Shown here in pieces: positions 59,144 to 64,000 of a DNA stretch of 64,000 bases. The notes beneath the pieces are model-generated. The model ran no database searches. It saw only the letters and a list, made by a program, of their open reading frames with translations, and was not told the DNA's origin. The stretch's first letter is position 1. Every line of letters starts with the position of its first letter. Origin of the DNA: JACMMS01 sp043758775 (GTDB taxonomy: Bacteria; Pseudomonadota; Gammaproteobacteria; Burkholderiales; Methylophilaceae); the NCBI GenBank assembly GCA_043758775.1, contig JAYVMU010000026.1, forward strand, positions 1-64,000, given 5' to 3'. The position numbers were made by a program, and so were the translations under genes.

Positions 59144-59812
59144 ATGAATCAAAAATTACTCACCCAATGTTTATGTGAATACCTGGGTACGGCCTTATTG
59201 CTAGCCATTATCACTGGCTCCGGCATCATGGGTGAAACACTTGGTCAAGGTAACGCAGCCATCGCCTTGCTCGGCAACAGCATCGCCACTGGCGCCGGGT
59301 TATATGTACTCATTACATTATTAATGCCTATCTCTGGCGCGCACTTTAACCCCGCTGTGAGCTTGGTTGTCTGGAGATTAGGAGTCCTAAATAGCCCATC
59401 ATTAGTTGGCTACCTCATTGCACAAGTGCTAGGCGCAATCAGTGGCGTTTGGTTAACGCACATCATGTTTAATTTTCCAGTTTTAGAATTCTCAACTAAG
59501 CCACGCACAGGCCTAGGCATTTGGGTGAGCGAGCTGATTTCTACACTTACTTTACTAAGTGTGATTCAAATTGCTAGTAAACACTCTCCTGAAAAAATAC
59601 CCATGTTGGTCGCGCTGTTGGTGACAGCTGGCTATTGGTTTACCTCGTCTACATTCTTTGCTAACCCAGCCGTGACTATTGCGCGTAGCCTTACCAATAC
59701 CTTCGTCGGCATCAATCCATCTAATGTGATTGAATTTATCAGCGCACAATTATTTGCCGTAGCGATTATGCTAATATTATCAGCAGTATTTTTCAAAGAA
59801 ACGAAAGCGTAA
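59144..59812 (+). CDS. MIP-family aquaporin (AqpS/GlpF-like), paired with arsC
   Basis: The 222-residue channel protein has six TM segments and both pore motifs: HFNPAVSL and FFANPAVTIARSLTN. I chose ATG 59144 over the open frame from 59027, because the family N-terminus starts near MNQKLLTQ. The arsC gene starts 1 base after its stop. In Sinorhizobium meliloti an aquaglyceroporin encoded beside arsC lets arsenite leave the cell; the arrangement here suggests the same. No ArsB, Acr3 or ArsR gene is in the window. Confidence 0.87.
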   Translation: MNQKLLTQCLCEYLGTALLLAIITGSGIMGETLGQGNAAIALLGNSIATGAGLYVLITLLMPISGAHFNPAVSLVVWRLGVLNSPSLVGYLIAQVLGAISGVWLTHIMFNFPVLEFSTKPRTGLGIWVSELISTLTLLSVIQIASKHSPEKIPMLVALLVTAGYWFTSSTFFANPAVTIARSLTNTFVGINPSNVIEFISAQLFAVAIMLILSAVFFKETKA

Positions 59813-59813
59813 T

Positions 59814-60239
59814 ATGAACAGAGTAGCTATTTACCACAACCCCAAATGTGGCACTTCGCGCAATGCCTTAGCGCTTATCCGTAATACAGGCATTGTGCCG
59901 CAAGTGATTGACTATCTAACAAATCCACCGACACGTGAGCAGTTACAAGCCTTAATAAAGACAGCTGGTTTAACGGTGCGTGAAGCAATACGCGAAAAAG
60001 AAGCTATTTATACTGAGTTAAGTCTGCAAAACTTGAGTTTGTCCGACGACCAGTTATTAGATGCGATGCTCGCGCATCCTATTTTAATCAATCGCCCATT
60101 TGTCGTGACTGAGTTGGGTGTACGCTTGTGCAGACCATCTGAATTGGTGCTAGATATTTTACCTTTGGTACAGCTAAAAGCGTTTACTAAAGAAGATGGT
60201 GAAGTGGTGATTGATGCAGCAGGAAACAGAGCTAAGTAA
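59814..60239 (+). CDS. arsC: arsenate reductase (glutaredoxin-coupled)
   Basis: ArsC reduces arsenate to arsenite using glutathione and glutaredoxin. The catalytic Cys is in YHNPKCGTSRNAL near residue 13, and the binding Args appear in REAIREK, NRPFVVTELG and RLCRPSE. At 141 residues it is nearly superimposable on plasmid R773 ArsC (FTKEDGE and DAAGNR at the C-terminus). It is coupled to the aquaporin gene. Confidence 0.95.
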   Translation: MNRVAIYHNPKCGTSRNALALIRNTGIVPQVIDYLTNPPTREQLQALIKTAGLTVREAIREKEAIYTELSLQNLSLSDDQLLDAMLAHPILINRPFVVTELGVRLCRPSELVLDILPLVQLKAFTKEDGEVVIDAAGNRAK

Positions 60240-60535
60240 GTTATATACTCAGGCTATGCACTTAGCTTAATACTAAAGGCTCTCCAAGGCATCAATAACA
60301 AATTAAGTGATGCATTTATACACAATTTTTCTCATATCTAATAGCTTGTTATTAACGCGACTATATCTAGGTAAAAGCAGTCTTCAAAGCGTTATTACAT
60401 CACCGATTGATTTGACAAAACTTGTACTTTTAAAACCAGCAGAATGGGAATATACTGATTTGTATAGTAAGCGATAAACCTACAAAATTTGACTAGTACT
60501 ACTACCGTTTTAAGAAACCATATAGGGGAAGTATC
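60240..60535. other. intergenic region before the molybdopterin oxidoreductase gene
   Basis: No gene is seen in these 296 bases. TTGACA at 60412-60417 has no good -10 at normal spacing, while TATACT at 60451-60456 with TG upstream could be an extended -10. AGGGGAAGT precedes the ATG at 60536 as ribosome site. No hairpin or riboswitch is evident. Confidence 0.35.
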
Positions 60536-62671
60536 ATGAATCAAGTAGTTGATGGCATTGAGAATGTACAATCGTTTCACGGTGGATGTCCGCATGACTG
60601 TCCTGACACATGCTCTATGGTGTACAAGGTCAAAGAAGGTAAATTAATCTCTGTTAAAGGCAATGCTGAACACCCTATGACCCGCGGTGGTTTATGTGTA
60701 AAACTCAAAGATTATGAAAAGCGCCACTACCATCCAGATCGTTTACTTTACCCGCTCAAACGCACAGGCCCCAAAGGTAGCAAACAATTTAAAAGAATCA
60801 CCTGGGATGAGGCACTGGATGAAATCACCAGCAAGTGGCAAGCGATTATCGCAACAGATGGCCCTCACGCAATCATGCCCAATAGCTACCTTGGTAATCA
60901 GGGGTTGGTGCATGGTTTAAATGGTGGTGATGCGTTTTTTAACCGCATGGGTGCTACGGTATGCGAGCGTACTTTTTGTGGCGAAGGCTCCTGCACGGCA
61001 TGGTTGCTCACTGTCGGCCCTACCGCTGGGGTAGACCCAGAAAGCTTTATCCACTCAAAATATATTGTCATTTGGGCATGCAATTCTGTCAGCACTAATT
61101 TGCATCATTGGCATATTGTGCATGAAGCGCAAAAAAAAGGCGCAAAAGTGGTGGTGATTGATGCTTATGCATCAAAAACTGCTAAAGAGGCAGATTGGCA
61201 CATTGCGCCAAAACCAGGTACTGATGGTGCCTTAGCCATGGCAATGATGAATGTGATTATTACAGAAGGCTTGGTCGATCAGGATTATGTAGATAATTAC
61301 ACCGTGGGTTATGCCGAACTCGTTGCGCGCGTTAAAACCAGAACACCTGAGTGGGCAGAAAAAATCACCGGCATCCCCGCTGCGGATATTCGACAATTTG
61401 CCAGAGAGTACGCCACTACACCACCTGCGGCGATTCGTTTAGGTGTAGCGTTAGAACGTAGTTATGGTGGCAGTCAGGCTATTCGTGCTGTGACTTGCCT
61501 ACCTGCACTGATTGGTGCTTGGCGCCATGTGGGTGGCGGTGCATTGCAATTTCCAGTCTGGGAGCATCCCTATAAATTTGATGTGATTTGTCGCCCAGAT
61601 TTGATTCCAGAAGGCACGCCAGTAGTGAATAATCTGCAGCTTGGCCGCGTACTGACGGGTGAAACTAAACTTGCGACACCGATTAAATCCATGATGGTGT
61701 GGAACACCAATCCGATTACGCAAGCACCTGAAACAGACAAAATTATTAAAGGCCTAATGCGTGAAGATTTATTTACCGTCGTGGCAGAACACTTTATGTC
61801 TGACACTGCAGCGTATGCCGATATTGTGCTACCCGCCTCGATGGGCGCTGAGATGGAAGACATGATACTTTCATGGGGACATCTCTATCTGACTTACAAT
61901 GAAAAATGCATTGAGTCACCTGGTGAAACTATCCCCAATAACGAAATTTTTAGACGCCTGGCAAAGCGCATGGGTTATGAAGATGAAAACTTTAAATGGT
62001 CAGATAGCGAATGCCTGGAACATTATGTAGATTGGAATTCTCCTGCTTGTGATGGCATTGATTTAGCCTATATGCGCAAGCATGGCTACGCCAGGCTGAC
62101 AGTGGGTAGTAAAGATGACCGTGCACCTCATAAAGAGGGCAACTTCCCCACGCCATCGGGCAAATGTGAGTTTAAACTCAATGGCGCAAAAAACTTTGTG
62201 GCTGGGCCTTTCCGCCAAATGTATGACGGTTTTCAACCAGGGGAAGCAATTGATGATTTGCCCGATTATTTAGCTGCAAAAGAGACACCAGACACTAACC
62301 CAGCGTTAGCCGCAAAATACCCGCTCAATATCATCTCGCCCAAAAGCCATGGCTTTTTAAATTCATGCTATGCCAATGTGGAAGAGAAAATCAAAGGACA
62401 AGGCGAGCAATTTGTGCTGATAAATGTACTAGATGCAAAAGCGCGCGGCATTAAAGAAGGCGCCACTGTTACCGTGTTTAACGATAGAGGTTCGTTCGAT
62501 TGCGTCACTAAAATCTCAGACGATGTGAATTCCGGCATTGTAGTGGCAACGCTAGGTTATTGGCGACAACTCAACAATGGTACGGTTAACTGTATCAGCT
62601 CGGCAGAATTTGGCGATATGGGACATTCCACAACATTTTCGGACAATTTGGTAGAGGTGAGGCTGGCTTAG
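60536..62671 (+). CDS. molybdopterin-dependent oxidoreductase (BisC/FdhA-type, orphan)
   Basis: The 711-residue protein belongs to the DMSO reductase superfamily. An N-terminal 4Fe-4S motif, GGCPHDCPDTCSMVY, is followed by a Mo-bisMGD domain with GNQGLVHGLNGGDAFFNRMG, DAYASKTAKEADWHIAP and NTNPITQAPETDK. There is no twin-arginine signal, so it is probably cytoplasmic. No Fdh beta or membrane subunit and no maturation gene lies nearby. The metal ligand residue and substrate cannot be told from the sequence. Confidence 0.83.
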   Translation: MNQVVDGIENVQSFHGGCPHDCPDTCSMVYKVKEGKLISVKGNAEHPMTRGGLCVKLKDYEKRHYHPDRLLYPLKRTGPKGSKQFKRITWDEALDEITSKWQAIIATDGPHAIMPNSYLGNQGLVHGLNGGDAFFNRMGATVCERTFCGEGSCTAWLLTVGPTAGVDPESFIHSKYIVIWACNSVSTNLHHWHIVHEAQKKGAKVVVIDAYASKTAKEADWHIAPKPGTDGALAMAMMNVIITEGLVDQDYVDNYTVGYAELVARVKTRTPEWAEKITGIPAADIRQFAREYATTPPAAIRLGVALERSYGGSQAIRAVTCLPALIGAWRHVGGGALQFPVWEHPYKFDVICRPDLIPEGTPVVNNLQLGRVLTGETKLATPIKSMMVWNTNPITQAPETDKIIKGLMREDLFTVVAEHFMSDTAAYADIVLPASMGAEMEDMILSWGHLYLTYNEKCIESPGETIPNNEIFRRLAKRMGYEDENFKWSDSECLEHYVDWNSPACDGIDLAYMRKHGYARLTVGSKDDRAPHKEGNFPTPSGKCEFKLNGAKNFVAGPFRQMYDGFQPGEAIDDLPDYLAAKETPDTNPALAAKYPLNIISPKSHGFLNSCYANVEEKIKGQGEQFVLINVLDAKARGIKEGATVTVFNDRGSFDCVTKISDDVNSGIVVATLGYWRQLNNGTVNCISSAEFGDMGHSTTFSDNLVEVRLA

Positions 62672-62680
62672 TTTTTGACT

Positions 62681-62712
62681 AGTACAAAGGCCACGAAAGT
62701 GGCCTTTGTACT
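62681..62712. terminator. 14-base perfect hairpin with GAAA loop
   Basis: AGTACAAAGGCCAC pairs exactly with GTGGCCTTTGTACT across a GAAA tetraloop, 9 bases after the oxidoreductase stop. It is very stable, with no long T run on either strand, so it would stabilize an RNA end or terminate weakly; transcripts converge here from both sides. Confidence 0.7.
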
Positions 62713-62773
62713 ACATAGAAGATTAATTCTTTATCGGGTGCCACGTGCATTGCACACCTCAACTTGCTACCGT

Positions 62774-63547
62774 TTAAATCCAAGCCGCTAAAAACTCAGC
62801 CCAGTGTTGACCTTTGTAGCCTTCTAAAGTCTCTCGGGCTAACGCAATTTCATCAGCGTAAGAAGCTGGGTTTAATTGCCCACGCATGAGTTGAAAACGT
62901 AAAAATACCAGATAGGTATTGGCAACATCCGTTTCGCAATAATCACGGATTTCTTCAATTTTTCCTGCTGCATAGGCATCCCACACTTTACTTCCATCCA
63001 TGCCTAACTTACCCGGAAAACCGCACAGTTTAGCTATATCGTCCAATGGCGCATTGGCGCGAGCATTGTACATTGCCATTAAATCCATTAAATCTAAATG
63101 ACGTGTATGGTAGCGGCTAATATAATTATTCCACTTAAATTCACGATCATCTTCACCCATATCCCAATAGCGCGGCGCTTGTATGGCGTGAATCAGTCCG
63201 CGATAATGCAATACTGGCAAATCAAAACCACCGCCATTCCACGACACGACATTGGGCGTGTACTTTTCTATGCCGTCATAAAAGCGCTGGATGATTTCAG
63301 CCTCCGATGAATTGACATCGCCTAAAGTCCATACTTTGAAGTTATTGCCTTCACGCAAAGCACATGAAATCGCCACTACTTTATGTTGATGCAAAGGTAA
63401 AAATTCTGTGCCATTTTTGATACGCCGCTGGTGAAACGCAATATTCGCCACATCGGTCGCACTCGTTTCAGCAGGCAAATCGTATAAAGCTTTGAGACCA
63501 TCCGTATCAGGAATGGTCTCAATATCAAAAATTAAGGTAGGCGTCAT
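62774..63547 (-). CDS. 3'-5' exonuclease (PolB-exonuclease-like)
   Basis: This 257-residue protein has the DnaQ-type acidic motifs: FDIETIPD (Exo I) near residue 7, SWNGGGFDLPVL (Exo II) near residue 103 and YCETDVANTYLV (Exo III) near residue 208. It resembles the DNA-polymerase-B-type exonuclease domain proteins (DNA_pol_B_exo2) that occur alone in many proteobacteria. Its biological role is not established. Confidence 0.88.
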   Translation of the reverse strand: MTPTLIFDIETIPDTDGLKALYDLPAETSATDVANIAFHQRRIKNGTEFLPLHQHKVVAISCALREGNNFKVWTLGDVNSSEAEIIQRFYDGIEKYTPNVVSWNGGGFDLPVLHYRGLIHAIQAPRYWDMGEDDREFKWNNYISRYHTRHLDLMDLMAMYNARANAPLDDIAKLCGFPGKLGMDGSKVWDAYAAGKIEEIRDYCETDVANTYLVFLRFQLMRGQLNPASYADEIALARETLEGYKGQHWAEFLAAWI

Positions 63548-63555
63548 AGTTAAGA

Positions 63556-63981
63556 CTATTTTCTTTTCCAGCCGCTAGCATCTTGGTACCACCAACCCGG
63601 TTGCGCTTTATCTATCCAGCGGCCAGCAAATGCGTCGCGTATGCCACCTTCCCACTCCGGGTGACCATTGCCGTTAGCAATTTCTTTATACAATGCGTTA
63701 CGGTCTGCGTTCTCCGCAGCCACCACCGCATTGATGCTTTGTCTGTCTTTTAATGGCACAGCAGTCGTGTCATGGATGGCAATTAACCCATTAGCAGTTA
63801 AGCCAATCGCACCACTAGCATAGTGCGGCGCAAGACTGGCGTGGCGTGCATGCATGCTATTTTTAATGGCAGAAATTGCTGGTGTATTAACCTCTAAATC
63901 TGGTGCGGCGGCCCTCACCAAAGGCACCGTGAATATTGTCACTAAAAGTAACGCGCAAGCAGTCATCCAGTTTTTCATCAT
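63556..63981 (-). CDS. YdbL/DUF1318-family periplasmic protein
   Basis: A signal peptide (residues about 1-24, MMKNWMTACALLLVTIF, ending VRAAA) leads into a small periplasmic domain with the family's RQSINAVVAAENADRNALYKE and a C-terminal GWWYQDASGWKRK. In E. coli ydbL lies near ynbE and ydbH in cell-envelope function. Its neighbours to the right lie beyond the window. Confidence 0.83.
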   Translation of the reverse strand: MMKNWMTACALLLVTIFTVPLVRAAAPDLEVNTPAISAIKNSMHARHASLAPHYASGAIGLTANGLIAIHDTTAVPLKDRQSINAVVAAENADRNALYKEIANGNGHPEWEGGIRDAFAGRWIDKAQPGWWYQDASGWKRK

Positions 63982-64000
63982 GTTTCCTTTAATCGTTGCT

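Overview
The window looks like a chromosome segment of a betaproteobacterial methylotroph of the Methylophilaceae (Methylotenera-like). This is inferred from the uvrC-pgsA-tRNA block, the sdhCDAB-sdhE and GntR arrangement, the surE-pcm-nlpD block, and a methylcitrate-cycle cluster of the kind described in that family. No rRNA, CRISPR array or complete insertion sequence was seen.

Layout. (1) Positions 1-3619 are the end of an integrated, plasmid-like mobilizable element abutting the 3' end of tRNA-Cys. It holds an HTH protein, a Rep-like winged-helix protein, iteron-like repeats, a chain of hairpins, a run of very small overlapping membrane or soluble ORFs, and a TraD-type coupling ATPase that runs off the left edge. 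(2) Positions 3620-11245 are core genes: tRNA-Cys, tRNA-Gly, pgsA, uvrC, a tautomerase, a family-5-type uracil-DNA glycosylase, a CDF metal exporter, rlmJ, a YqhA-type protein and a DUF5924-type membrane protein. (3) Positions 11413-31724 are the metabolic centrepiece. Two transcription units diverge from a roughly 310-bp control region at 24792-25100 with a strong palindrome and a sigma70-like promoter. Leftward: GntR regulator, an overlooked 46-residue membrane protein, malic enzyme, sdhCDAB, sdhE, a CitE-like protein, an acyl-CoA ligase, class I fumarase, an exported EF-hand protein and aconitase B. Rightward: a CitE-like protein, a mesaconyl-CoA-hydratase-like MaoC protein, a third CitE-like protein, and prpB, prpC, prpD. 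(4) Positions 31840-44016 carry purB, tamA, tamB, a NYN/OST-HTH protein, wrbA, a HugZ-type protein, a DUF2069-type protein, surE, pcm, nlpD and a small membrane protein. (5) Positions 44089-49325 hold thioredoxin and nitroreductase genes and a LysR-controlled electrophile/quinone stress operon (pirin, WrbA-like flavoprotein, YceI, Old Yellow Enzyme). (6) Positions 49609-57232 hold tadA, a BI-1 protein, nagZ, a methyltransferase and a peptide ABC importer operon with an embedded L,D-transpeptidase and no ATPase gene. (7) Positions 57278-63981 hold DoxX, rlmD, an aquaporin-arsC pair, a solitary molybdopterin oxidoreductase, a PolB-type exonuclease and a YdbL-type protein.

How the genes work together. 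Propionyl-CoA plus oxaloacetate can be turned by PrpC, PrpD, AcnB and PrpB into pyruvate plus succinate. Sdh and fumarase then take succinate to malate, and malic enzyme gives pyruvate. The three CitE-like proteins and the MaoC hydratase suggest an additional methylmalyl/mesaconyl-CoA or citramalyl-CoA branch feeding the same pool; this part is inference. The most unusual parts of the window are that branch, the control region, the 46-residue protein, and the unclassified small-ORF cassette of the integrated element.
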